Shown: positions 12,701 through 24,186 of the stretch, in pieces
Layout: each line of letters starts with the position of its first letter
How positions within the stretch are numbered: the stretch's first letter is position 1
Assembly (NCBI RefSeq): GCF_024868665.1
Contig: NC_079898.1
Coordinates: forward strand, 4,846,096 to 4,910,095
Direction: 5' to 3'
DNA from: Triplophysa rosa
Taxonomy: Eukaryota; Chordata; Actinopteri; Cypriniformes; Nemacheilidae
Length of the DNA stretch: 64,000 nucleotides
Position numbers and translations under genes: made by a program
The notes under the pieces: generated by a model
Database searches by the model: none
What the model saw: the letters and a program-made list of their open reading frames with translations, nothing else
What the model was told of the DNA's origin: nothing

Positions 12701-13032
12701 ATCTGTTATGTACACACAGGGACCTAGTGCTTCGGCATCCTAGATCGATTGGGACCACAGGTCAACCGGGAAAAGAGCAAGCTCTCCCTGTGCAGAGCAT
12801 CCTCTTTCTTGGTATGGAACTCAACTCTGTCTCCATTACAGCGCGACTGACTACAGAAAGCGCTCAGTGAGTGTTGAACTGCCTGGAATCATTTCAAGCA
12901 GTCAGCGGTCTCCCCTGAAACTATTCAGAAGGCTCCTGGGCACATGGCATCCTCGGCGGTGGTGATACCCCTCGGGTTGATGCACATGAGACCGCTCCAA
13001 CACTGGCTTAAGAGTCGAGTTCCCTGGAGAGC

Positions 13033-13400
13033 GTGGCACACCGGCAGCAGGCGGATGGTGATTACCCTCTCTGCCGACGCACCCTAACCCCTTGGTCTTC
13101 AATGACCTTTCTACGGAGGGTCCCTCTTGGGCAGGTCACGAGGCACGTCGTGGTGATGACAGACGCCTCCCTTGCAGGGTTGGGGTGCCGTGTGCAATGG
13201 GCACGCAGTGTCGGGGCGATGGACGGGCCCCCGCCATGTGCAGGCATATCAACTGCCTAGAGTTGTTGGATGTGTACTTGCACTGAAGGGGCTACAACCT
13301 CTCGTGCAGGACAAGCACGTGCTGGTCCAGTCGGACAGCACAACTGCCATAGCGTATATCAACCGCCAGGGTGGCGTTCGCTCAGGCAGCTAACAGACTC
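13033..13400 (+). pseudogene. DIRS RNase H domain, frameshifted (copy A)
   Basis: Three catalytic-site blocks are present but in three frames: TDASLAGLG (first Asp) near 13158, CLELLDVYL (Glu) near 13252, and QSDSTTAIAYINRQGG (second Asp) near 13329. In copy B this part falls inside the N gap. Confidence 0.8.
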
Positions 13401-13550
13401 GCCGATGCCTCCTCCTGTGGAGTCCGCAGGTGAGCAGATCCCTGCGAGCCACACATATCCCAGGCGACCTGAACCAGACAGCCAGATGCGCTCTCCGTCA
13501 GTTGACGCCTCGCAGAGAGTGGCGACTCCACCCCCGCGCAGTCCAGCTCA

Positions 13551-13844
13551 TTGCGTACAGTTCGGGCGGGCTCAGGTAGACCTGTTCGCCTCCCTGGACA
13601 CCACCCATTGCCCGCTAGGGTATTCCCGTCCGAGGCCCCCCTCGGTCACGGATGCTCTAGCGCACAGCTGGCCGTGGGACAAGCGGAAGTACGCCTTCCC
13701 CCCAGTGAGCCTCATTGCACAGACCCTGTGCAAGGTCAGGGAAGAGGAGCATCAAGTGTACTAGTTGCGCCATACTGGCCCAACCGGACTTGGTTCTCGG
13801 ACTAATGCTCTTGATGACATCTCCCCCCGCCAATTCCCTACGAA
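13551..13844 (+). pseudogene. DIRS post-RNase H region (copy A)
   Basis: It contains VDLFAS..TTHCPL, the WPWDKRKYAFPP block and APYWPNRTWFSD, conserved between RNase H and recombinase in fish DIRS elements. It stops at the deletion point near 13844. Confidence 0.7.
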
Positions 13845-14690
13845 AGTATTAGTCTGGTTCTTGGGTGTTATCGGCCAAGAGGAAGTATTCCTGTTGTAGA
13901 AGTATTTTTCTGCCTGGTGGATTCTTACTGTGCAACGGGTGTTTCAACAAAGTCTCCCTGTTTTGTCACCTCTGATTTTTCGTCTCTCATGGACCAACGA
14001 AGCCCGTAGCCTTCTCCCTTTGAACCTAAACGTCCTGGCCGAGAGCTCGAGCCCATTACATATTGGTCATCTCTTGAACTCTGCTCTGTTTCCACTGCTG
14101 TGGTTACGTTATATGAATCTCTGCTCTTTCTGGCTGCTTGTTACCCAATAATAAATATTGTCTGAACCCTGCATTTGACTCTGTAGTAATTCGTGACACT
14201 GTCTGTAAATGAAAATGCAATCCCAAATGTTCAACCTGTTAATGCATTTAGGGAAATTAACATTTTAATTTTCGTTTTGCTTGACTATCTTAAACATATA
14301 TAATCAATCCGGGGAATGCATTTTAATTTTGCAACTTGCTTTTTATTAAAAATATCTATTTAAATAACATATTAAAACTAGTGTAGGAACTGACAAATGT
14401 AATTGAAATGTTATTTTCATTTTTGCATTTAATGTTGCATATGTTATTTAAATACACAATTGCATTGTCATTTTACATACTGCATTGCCATTTTGCGTAT
14501 TGCTTTTCAAATTGAAAATGGATACACATTATTATACACATGTCTTTCAGTCCGTACAAAAGAGCTAATGAGTTGAATCAAGTGTGTTAGGTTATGTTCA
14601 CATCGTTATGTTCACATCGCAAGCCTTATAGTTCATATTTGTAGTTCGGTTATTTTGGTCCAGACTAAAAAAATAAAAAAGTAATTTAGT

Positions 14691-15107
14691 CCTGGGGCCT
14701 CATTTATATAAAGCACAAAAATCCTTGGCAACGTTCATATTTATAAAAGGGTCTTTGACGTACAGTGCTTAGTGCTACGTGGGTCTGAGCAGACATACTT
14801 TTGCTTGTCCGAGTGCTGCAGGTTTTTGGAAATGTAAATAATTCTTGCCACTTGACAGGTGCTCTTTTATATATCAATGACATTAAATTAGACATCAATG
14901 AAAGGCGGAGATCTGAAACTGTTAGCTGTATGCAATTTCACGATCATTCGCGATTTATAGATTTCACATCTGATAGAGAGGCATAGACACGCTTTCTATG
15001 CGTACGTTCGTTCTGTGAATCACACATACACACTTTGAGAAATTACCTTAAAATCAAATTTAGGACGGTTTCTACGCAATATTTCATAAATAAGGCCATA
15101 CCCCTGG
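14691..15107. mobile_element. MITE-like element with imperfect inverted ends (copy B)
   Basis: Counterpart of 1738-2185. The right end is intact. The left end passes straight from CCTCATTTAT into sequence that lies about 27 bp further in within copy A, so this copy has a small internal deletion. Confidence 0.65.
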
Positions 15108-15159
15108 TTCACTTATAGTGATCAGAGTGGCATTTTAATAGTGAACCTAAAGATATCAA

Positions 15160-17415
15160 ACCTAACAGCTTACGTCAAAAGTCGCAACGTGAATGGACAG
15201 CTTTTATGATTTATATTTTAAAACGGAATTTACCAGACATCCAAAAATATGCTCTGCGCATATGAAGGTATTTTTAGCAAGCTGGTAACTCGCAAAGACC
15301 TCATGAAGTGTTTAAAGCAGTCAAAATAGCGCCAGGAATTCCTCTGTAACATGTGCAAGCACAGATCTAATAAACACTCCTTTTATATTACCAAATCACT
15401 TGATTTTCGGGTCGTATATTGTTATCACTTCCTGTCTTTTGTTCTGTTCGATGCCTTTGGTCCGTGTTGCCTTCATATTTAAATCGAACCATGCCAGAGG
15501 TCGTTTGAAAGTGGACAGAGACCCATCTTTTCAGCGGTCTTGGCCCGTTTGTTGGTGCACACCAGGGTTGACATGTAGACCTTTGTTCATTGTGTTTTTG
15601 ACCTGCAATGAACATGACGTGAGAACAGTTAGCTATTTAGGTTTGTATGTTAGCATGGACTTGCTGGAGCACAATAAAAAGAGTAAGTTAATGAGAGTAC
15701 TACAACTGTTTTCTTTGGGATTGAGAATGAAACAGGTTACTGCGCCCACATTTTGCTCTGTCTTGTTTAGGTTTGGCAAATGGAATAAACTAAATTACAT
15801 TCCCCATCCTCTCAGGATACCTGGAATCAGTGTTACAAGTACCCCAGGCACATAATTTTATCAAGTTTGTTGTATGTTCATTTTATTAAATTAACAAATT
15901 GTTGAATGGGTCCTGTAGGTTTGGTTGCATTTAAAGAAACCGTATGGTACATTGAAATCTGGTGGTTGAGCTCGGTATCGCAGTCTAAATTCAAAATATT
16001 GGAGAGACAAGTTTAGCCAAGTAACGGTTCTTCTCGGTTTCGTTTGATTGTTATCTGAAATTATCTACAGGCATTACAGTGAATGTGTACCGGAAGTTAA
16101 GTCGGGTGGTCACAAAAGTGTGCAACTGCGCATGCGCAGTAAAGTATGTTTATTTTGTTATTGTAAGAGGAAAATGTCTAAAGTGATATCAAAAATGTGT
16201 CCTGTATTTGAGAGGTTTGGGAATTTATCTAATGCATTTCTCTTTTTTAAGTTTAATGATGCTCTCGATGGTGTGGGACAAGACAACTCCGGTAATCTCT
16301 CATCAATACCTCCTAGACTGGGGAAGTCAATACAAATATATATAAAAGCAGCCAATTCAACTCAACCAATTCAGCAGACATTTAGTCTAAAGTGAGCGAA
16401 TAACGAATATTTTTGAATAGTGAATATTTTGTCGTCCTTTATTTTTGGAGGAAAAATCATAAAGCATTTTTGTGGAACAGCCTTATCAATGAAACATCAT
16501 CTTAAATTTTTGAGACGCTACAATATATCAGGACGGTGTATAGAGACCAGCAAGAGTTATTGATCTGTGAACATCATCAGCACATCATTCTTTCATCGTT
16601 GCTTTCAGACAGAGGACAATGTCTTTTTCTATATCAACCCCATATGAGACATTGTTAGATAAATTCTGTTGATTTTATTACTTACAAAGGCAAGACACTT
16701 GAGAGCATAACAAATGTACCTTAATGACGGCACCTAATCCATCTCATTTAATAAAGAGCTCTAGTGTCTATACCCAAAAGGATAAAAACTACAGTACCTT
16801 CTCCACCTAAGGCAGTCAGCTAATATCTACTGGGAAAAGATACATGGTTTTCAGTTTATACTCAATAAATAAATCATTTGCACCAGTTAAAAAAACAGAA
16901 AGCTGCAAAGGGGCAGTGTGAGGAATATCATATTTTATCAAGGTCTTGTTATTGCGTGAAACACTGTGTCTTTAATGTGAAAAAAAGTTGTGGAATGGAT
17001 TTAGTTGTAGTCGTGTGGATTGAGGTAGCAGACTGCATGACCTAAATGGGAGTGTCGTAACCAGTTAGGTGAGTGGTGAAATGTCAGCAGGCATTACATT
17101 TACAAGGTCAGATCACAGATCAGCGGCATCAGAGGACAATGAGCTACACAGAACAAATGAGAACGAAAGGCTGAGAAAGGATGAGACTCATGCATCCGCT
17201 GGAGTTCATCTCTGATGTTAGGATCCTTTGAAAACAGCTTGTGATCCAACATCAAGTCAAAGTAATGTGCAGACAAAACCACAATTATTCATATCTTAGG
17301 TATTTCAATACGTTTATGAAATTGCAGCGGTTGGCATTTATTTTTGGCCAAACATCAGACACAGAATATATAATCCGTTTTATAAAAATATAAAACATTC
17401 CTTTTTAAAACACCA
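15160..17415. other. Non-coding stretch of copy B, counterpart of 3140-5085
   Basis: This is AT-rich sequence with no recognised gene. The longest open frame here (15400-15855, + strand) is interrupted at the matching place in copy A and resembles no protein I know. Homology to copy A ends near 17415. Confidence 0.5.
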
Positions 17416-18004
17416 AACATTGTAAGGTTTCTTTAAGGTAGTTATCAAACAGGTCACATCTATAAGGTGTGATGTGGTTATGAAAGTTAAGAAAGATACT
17501 GTGAACATGGAGAGACTTCTTGTTTGATTTTCTATAGTCTGACTCAAGAATACTAAGCAGTATAGGTTTTGTAACTCATGGTCCCAGCCACTATAAACTT
17601 TAGTATGATTTGACTAATTTAATGTAAAATGGTTTGATGATAAGTGCATAAAAATGTTTGTTTTGTTTTGTAATAAAATCTTATATTTTGCTCCACATAC
17701 AGTCACCAATTTCCAAAAAAATATTTACAGCCGCTGGAAAAATTAAGAGACCATTCCAAATTGTATTTAATCATCATTTCTAGATGTATTGTGGTCATTC
17801 CAGTCCTGTCTGTTGAATTTCAACTAAATCAAAGCTCGGGAGTGACATAAAGTCAACAGCAACGTCAAAGTCTGATGGCATGACAAGACACTCGAAAATT
17901 AGGATAAAAATCCAGGTTATCACATAAAAAAATACTTTTTGAACTTTCCCTAAATACATGGAGGAAGGAGCCAGGGGCATGTAACACAAACCAGTAACCA
18001 GTTC
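17416..18004. repeat. Repeat-like sequence unique to copy B
   Basis: It replaces 5086-7540 of copy A. The part from about 17730 (CCGCTGGAAAAATTAAGAGA) looks like a dispersed fish repeat I have seen without knowing its class. No gene is recognised. Confidence 0.45.
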
Positions 18005-19540
18005 TCAGAGGTGTTAGTCTGTTAATTCTTTCAACTTTGTATTAGATATGCACAGTTTTAAATGTAGTAGTGAACCGTGTGATTACAGGATCTGTCAGGA
18101 CTTTATTTTTCTGGGTTTGTCTCCCTGCTATCATTTTCAATGATCAACAAATATCAGTGTTGTGTTGCTTAAAAGTGATTATGAACTTGTTTCCTTTGCC
18201 AAATTTGAGGTCTGAAAAAATACAGAGCATCTTTTCTATTATTTTCACCTGTTTCTCCAGGTCTCATTCTATGCAGATAAATGCAAATAGAAACAATATT
18301 TTTATCGGACATTTGGTAAAAATAATAGTTAGTAGTACGCAGAATGAAACAAGAACGGTAATTTTACCTAAACATAAATAGTAAATTCATAAAAACTGAA
18401 ATGATGCTTTGAAACGGTCTCTTAATTGTTTCCGCGGCTGTATATAAATGTGTAATTTTTCCTTTAAAATTATTACATTAATCATGTTATAATTATTTCA
18501 GAGATATACTTTTTTACTAAATAATATTCATTGGACTGACAGCTTCATTTCCAGTTTAAGTGAATGAAAAGAACTTCAATGATGTGACCCTAAATGTTTC
18601 AATGTTTGTGTATGTAAAAACACCCAGATATGGTAACTTATCTGAATTGCGCATAGCATGAACACATTTGCATATAACAAGGCCATGGGACATGACAAGC
18701 CAACTCAAAACTGTAAAAATACTGGAGGACTATTTTCAAGTTAAGTTAATAAAGATACACGAAATGAAGTATTCCTCTTGGTTACAGTACACACACACAC
18801 ACACACGCACACACACACACACACACACACGCACGCACACACACACACACACACACAGAAAATAGACATTATTGCAGTCTTTTACAGTGCCTTTCGCTGT
18901 TGCCCTGTGGGTGTGCTGCAAGAGATTCATGCAGCCTGAATGTGTTTATTTACTCTGTTTGAAAAACGCTGTCTGTTCAGCTGTCACATTTCTGCAAAGT
19001 TCTGCACATCACTGTGAAAACTAACTGTAGTAGACACAAGAAAATTCTGCATTGTGGATTGTCATTTCTAAATGACACAAATCCCATTGATCTCCCTGTG
19101 GGGGTTGAATAAATAGACACCCAGTATTACAGTTCTGTTCATTCTCCTCTCCTTTGCTTCCGGTCATTGACGTCTCTCACAATGTCAAAGGAGAGCATGT
19201 GCATTTTAAAAGCAGACTCTTCCTTTTAAGGTAACAGAAAGGGCAGTTCTGCCAGCCTTGGCTTTGAGCAGTCACTTGAGGCTGCTCCAGTGTGATGATA
19301 ATAATTCATTATGACAGAGAGGAGAATCTCCATCTCCAGTCAGACCCTCAAAGCCGTGATGGAGATGATTCACCCTGCAGTTTCACCTGAGCAGGGCCAC
19401 TGAGCCCTCAGAGTGCCAGACACATCACAGACCGCCGTGAGCTTATTGGTCCCCAACAGCTTCTAATAAGCAATGGTGCCCACTCCGAATTATGGGATGA
19501 AGATTAAATGCACACCTGTCGCCACACATTCATTATGCAT
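18005..19540. other. Near-identical duplicated non-coding segment (copy B)
   Basis: Counterpart of 7541-9076. Differences are single substitutions such as an A/G change at 18872 and a G/A change near 18988. No gene is recognised. Confidence 0.6.
18789..18857. repeat. (AC)n microsatellite with GC interruptions (copy B)
   Basis: Identical in length and pattern to 8325-8393. Confidence 0.95.
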
Positions 19541-21054
19541 TTTAAATAACATATATGCAAGATTAAGTGCAAAATGAAAATAAAATTTCACAATGACGCT
19601 GTACCGGGGAGGGGGCGTGGCCAGATCGAAATGCATTTTCAAGTCCATATTGAATTTTGCAACACCCAACGCGCTGTGTGTCAGGTCTCGGGTCTAGCAC
19701 TATTTTTTTTCCTTATTGTCCTCTGTCTTTGTTATGTCGGACACGTGACTCTGTTTTGACAGCTCGCCACGTGTTCGGAGTCCGCGTGCTTCACCCCACC
19801 CTCTTGTTACCTTGTTAAGCTCCTCGTTAGGTTTCACTGCTATCCACAGCTGGCTACTCATTTCCTTCTCTGATTCCGTCCCTTCATATTCCCTGTTTTC
19901 ACTTGTCCCGTGTCAGTCCTTTAGAGTTAATACCCTTTTGGTTGATCTCTTGTTATCTTGCTAAAACCTAGTCTTGCCTTGTTAAATTCAGTCTTGTAGT
20001 TTTCACCTTGTCTTGTGTCACTCCAGAGTGATTGGTGCACTTCCGTGTCTCTGCTGCTTTGTTCTGGTGTCTACCTAGCGATCACAACCCCAGTCCTCGT
20101 GAAGAATCTACATTGTGGTCTGGTTCCAGGGTACTAGCTCCTACCCTGTCAAGTGGATGTTTTCCTGTAGAGGGAGTGTTCGCTGTTAAGTGACCTAGTT
20201 TCTGGTTTCAAGTGTGTACCTTACCAAGCGGTCTGGTTCCGGTCTTCAAGCATCTTTCCTACCAAGTGGAAGGATTCCTGTCGCAGGGAAATTCTCAGTC
20301 AAGTGGAGTTATTTCCAGTTCCCTTTCTGTCTGTCTCGACGTTGTGTCGAGCCGACAGATGGGGTTCGTCCCTGAGAACCAATCGCTTCCGACTTAGAAA
20401 AGGCCAGTGAAATTGGTGAATGAAATTTGCATGCCGGACTCCGCCCCCGGATATCCGGGTATAAAAGGGAGACGGCGTGCCTCATTCATTCACCTTTTGT
20501 TCTTCGGAGCCTTCGCTCATGATCAACAGACTACGCTACAAGATAGCAACTACAAGACTGCCGGTTCTACGATGTGGTGCAGCGGACTGTCCCTTCCTGG
20601 GTCGACTTCCCCTGGGCGTCTCTGCGGTTCCAGAAGTGTTCGAGTTTTTTCTCTAAAAGAGCAAATTTCTCCAGCGTGGCATGTCCCGCTGTTCTCGTGG
20701 GTGCAACACACTCACCGAGGAGGGGGACGGACATGAGGTCTGCTTCCAGTATGCTGGGGCAGCCCTTGTGGATACGTCCTGCCCGCACTGCGGGCGGTTG
20801 ACGATTCAGACGTTGTGTCACGAGTGGCTGTGTTCCCACGGGACTCAGCCACCACCTCGTCTGCTTCCCGTTCCGTGATGGCAGGACTACGGCCCTGCTG
20901 TCTGCTACGGCGAGCAACGAGGGTGATATGAGGATTACTGTGAGCGCTAATCTGTCAGCCACCGGCTCGCGGACCGTTCACACCTCGTCTCGCTCATCTG
21001 ACCATTCCCCATGAGACGGTCCCACCGTCTTGTTCCTCAACCACGTATTCGGAA

Positions 21055-22168
21055 ATGGTGCGTGATGATGAGATGTCCGTTGCAGCATCGGAGGGTGACT
21101 TACTGGCATCGGACTCCGATGATTCCTCGGAGCTCCAGCTCCCTCCCTCGGGGGATCGAGCCCAGGAAGAAGCGGATGTCGAAATGTCAGCCATGCTTCC
21201 ACAGACCACCGGCATTGGGTTGCAGTGCACGCACGGCCTCTCTCAACGCTCGCGGCTGGATACATGGTACCTCGGGTTTGAGAGCGGCTCCAAGCCATAA
21301 TCGCCCCCAGTGCCGTGTTTCCCCGGAAGTGCATGAGGAACTTAGTATGACCTGGAACGCCCTCTTCGGCGCGTGCATGTCAACTAGTTCCATAGCCCTT
21401 TCTTCCCTCGATGGTGGGGCAGCTAGAGGATACATCGATGTCCCCCAGGGGCTCGACCTAGACTCCCGTCCAAAGCATGTAGGTTTTTCGGCATCCAAGA
21501 TGTTTAGAGCTTACTCTGCTGCGGGCCAAGCTGTCCCCTCTCTCCACGCTATGGCCATCCTGCAGGTCAGGCCAAGGCATTGAGAGAGCTCCATGAGGGT
21601 AAGACCGACCCAGCGCTTATGCAGGAACTCCGCGCCATCACCGACCTCGCTCTACGGGCGACCAAGGTAACCGCGCGGGCCCTTGGTCGGGCGATGTCCA
21701 CACTTGTGGTCCAGGAGAGACACCTCTGGCTGAACCTTGCACAGATGAGTAACGCCGAGAAAGTCAGCTTTCTCGACGCACCCATCTTGCAAGGGGGGGC
21801 TGTTTGGTGATACTGTCGAGCTGCAGTTCTCGACAGTAAAGAAGCAGACAGAGGATATCAAGATATCCTCCCCCGCCATGACTCGGCCGCCCTCTGGCCT
21901 TCGAGATCCCGTGCACAGTCTGCTTCCCAGCAGCCCTGGTCCTCTTCGACGCCTTCCGGTTTCGGCGCCCCTCACTCAGGCGGCCCCCCTGAAGAAGACA
22001 TCGAAGAGGAGACCACCACCCCGTCAGCAGCCGCGGCGGAAGCCGAAGCGGCCCTCATGGGAAGACCCCATGGAGATCGAGAATACCTTCTGGCCCGACC
22101 CCATCCATTCCTTCGCTGATTGGTCGATCCGGGACGGTTCCTGCCCGGTCCCAACAGCCCACTTCTAA
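21055..22168 (+). pseudogene. DIRS gag-like region, degraded (copy B)
   Basis: Two clean pieces are visible: 21055-21300 (acidic and serine-rich) and 21580-21810, which carries ATKVTARALGRAMSTLVVQE and the HLWLNLAQM segment typical of fish DIRS Gag. A basic, proline-rich piece follows at 21878-22168. The pieces lie in different frames. Confidence 0.7.
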
Positions 22169-22742
22169 GAGTTTTCTCCCTCTCTCTGGGTGTTTATCAC
22201 AGCCGCTCTCACCCTCTACACGATGGTGTTCGGCAACTCGACGTTGCGTCATGGCGAGACCCAATGTCGAGGATAATTAGCAGCCTAAGTACTCTCAATC
22301 GACAGTGCGTTGTGCTACATCATCGTCTGGGTATTATCACAGCCGCTCTCACCCTCTAAACGACGGTGTTCGGCAACTCAACGTTGAGGCAAGACCCAAT
22401 GTTGAGGATAATCATCAGCCTATGCACTCTCAATCAATGGTGCGTTGTGCTACATCATCGCCAGGCAGGTAAAACAGCAGAGCCGATCTCCTCTCCGGGG
22501 GCCCCCCCACGGCGAGGCATCCACACTGCCAGCCATTGAACCACCCCCCGGGAGGTTGATGAAGCAGAACGTACCCCCAGCCTCCCTGTCTCGGTCCCTG
22601 GGAGCCTGACAAGAGTTTCCCAAACCGTCACGGTGACAACGGGATACTATCCGTCTCGTCTACGCGGTCCAACTCCCCAGACGCCCGCCCAAGTTTCGGG
22701 CATCCTCCAAACCTCAGGCAGAGGCAAGGATGCTCCCGTGCT

Positions 22743-23337
22743 TTGGGCCGAGGTCGCCACCCCTCTGGTGAGGAAGCGACCGTGCTCGTCCCTCTAGCCG
22801 AGATGTTCAACGGGTTTTACAGCCCGTACTTCATCGTCCCCAAAAAGGGGGTTGCTAGATCTGCGTACCCTGAACAGGCACCTACTCAAGCTGCCGTTCA
22901 GGATGCTCACGCAGAAGTGCTTCCTGGCATCTATCAGATGTCAAGATTGGTTCATGGCAAAGGACGCTTACTTTCATGTCTCGATTCTCCCTCGTCATCG
23001 CCCGTTCCTAAGGTTCGCTTTTGAGGGTCAGGCATATTAGTACAGAGTCCTCCCTTTCGGTCTGTCCCTGTCCCCATGAGTCTTCATGAAGATCGTGGAA
23101 GCCGCCCTCACTCCCCCCAGGGAGAGAGGTGTGCGGGTACTAAACTATCTCACGACTGGCTCATTTGACACACTCGCGAGATCTGTTATGTACAAACAGG
23201 GACCTAGTGCTTCGGCACCTAGATCGATTGGGACCACAGGTCAACCAAGAAAAGAGCAAGCTCTCCCCTGTGCGGAGCATCCTCTTTCTTGGTATGGAAC
23301 TCAACTCTGTCTCCATTACAGCGTGACTGACTACAGA
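22743..23337 (+). pseudogene. DIRS reverse transcriptase, cut by the gap (copy B)
   Basis: FNGFYSPYFIVPKKG occurs near 22806-22850, and the following palm piece (KCFLASIRCQDWF, then a DAYFHV-like block) is better kept than in copy A. The catalytic box is destroyed: a one-base loss relative to copy A near 23150 turns the YLDD region into YLTT in a shifted frame. The domain runs into the N gap at 23338. Confidence 0.8.
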
Positions 23338-23888
23338 NNNNNNNNNNNNNNNNNNNNNNNNNNNNNNNNNNNNNNNNNNNNNNNNNNNNNNNNNNNNNNN
23401 NNNNNNNNNNNNNNNNNNNNNNNNNNNNNNNNNNNNNNNNNNNNNNNNNNNNNNNNNNNNNNNNNNNNNNNNNNNNNNNNNNNNNNNNNNNNNNNNNNNN
23501 NNNNNNNNNNNNNNNNNNNNNNNNNNNNNNNNNNNNNNNNNNNNNNNNNNNNNNNNNNNNNNNNNNNNNNNNNNNNNNNNNNNNNNNNNNNNNNNNNNNN
23601 NNNNNNNNNNNNNNNNNNNNNNNNNNNNNNNNNNNNNNNNNNNNNNNNNNNNNNNNNNNNNNNNNNNNNNNNNNNNNNNNNNNNNNNNNNNNNNNNNNNN
23701 NNNNNNNNNNNNNNNNNNNNNNNNNNNNNNNNNNNNNNNNNNNNNNNNNNNNNNNNNNNNNNNNNNNNNNNNNNNNNNNNNNNNNNNNNNNNNNNNNNNN
23801 NNNNNNNNNNNNNNNNNNNNNNNNNNNNNNNNNNNNNNNNNNNNNNNNNNNNNNNNNNNNNNNNNNNNNNNNNNNNNNNNNNNNNNNN
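23338..23888. other. Assembly gap, 551 N
   Basis: A run of N inside the DIRS of copy B. The flanks (ACTACAGA on the left, AGAGTGGCGACTCC on the right) match copy A at 12857 and 13516, so the missing stretch should be about 658 bp if the copies are collinear. Confidence 0.98.
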
Positions 23889-24186
23889 AGAGTGGCGACT
23901 CCACCCCCGCGCAGTCCAGCTCATTGGGTACAGTTCGGGCGGGCTCAGGTAGACCTGTTCGCCTCCCTGGACACCACCCATTGCCCGCTAGGGTACTCCC
24001 ATCCGAGGCCCCCCTCGGCACGGATGCTCTAGCGCACAGCTGGCCGTGAGACAAGCGGAAGTACGCCTTCCCCCCAGTGAGCCTCATTGCACAGACCCTG
24101 TGCAAGGTCAGGGAAGAGGAGCATCAAGTGTACTAGTTGCGCCATACTGGCCCAACCGGACTTGGTTCTCCGAGCTAATGCTCTTG

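Larger units (their letters stand above)
9871..13844 (+). mobile_element. DIRS-like tyrosine-recombinase retrotransposon, 3'-deleted (copy A)
   Basis: DIRS elements encode a Gag-like protein, reverse transcriptase, RNase H and a tyrosine recombinase instead of an integrase. Here the 5' terminal region (GACGTTGTGTCGAGCCGACA, then a TATAAAAGG-type box near 9992) is followed by degraded gag-like, RT and RNase H regions in order. The recombinase region is missing: the sequence jumps from position 13844 to host flank. All frames carry stops or frameshifts, so the copy is dead. Confidence 0.85.
9214..14199 (+). mobile_element. GTGTCA-ended element interrupted by DIRS (copy A)
   Basis: The block begins GTGTCAGG and ends CGTGACAC, giving short inverted ends. 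The outer parts (9214-9870 and 13845-14199) are pyrimidine-rich and share repeated motifs such as AAGTGGA, TTCCTG and GGTTTC, and only these belong to the host element. The right part ends in CCCTGCATTTGACTC. The DIRS sequence sits between them. Confidence 0.6.
9077..14452. repeat. Inverted-repeat pair flanking the DIRS-bearing block (copy A)
   Basis: The arm at 9077-9126 (TTTAAATAACATAT then AAAATGAAAATAA) is the imperfect inverse complement of 14404-14452, with roughly 3 substitutions and 2 small indels over 50 bp. The arms lie outside the GTGTCA-ended element, so they may be the ends of a third, outermost element. The AT-rich flanks make chance or a common repeat family possible. Confidence 0.55.
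1008..14521 (+). repeat. Tandem duplication, copy A (left)
   Basis: This unit is repeated head to tail at 14522-26087. It starts at ATACACATTATTATACAC and ends at TTCAAATTGAAAATGG, after which copy B starts with the same first bases. In 7541-10240 the copies match at a fixed offset of about 10464 with only a handful of substitutions. Copy A carries three insertions that copy B lacks: 1113-1673, 2234-3134 and 5634-7536 with its left flank. It also lacks about 1.2 kb of the DIRS 3' end. The two copies may be a true tandem duplication or two haplotypes laid end to end by assembly. Confidence 0.9.

Noticed and set aside
7606..18381. 103-codon frame present identically in both duplicated copies, as a conserved gene
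   Set aside because: Identity is explained by the duplication. There is no splice signal, domain or unusual base composition.
8204..18930. Poly-Thr-His and poly-Cys-Val frames over the AC repeats
   Set aside because: Direct translation of a dinucleotide repeat.
23086..24105. Long frames of 288 and 314 codons on both strands
   Set aside because: Most of their length is the N gap, so they carry no information.
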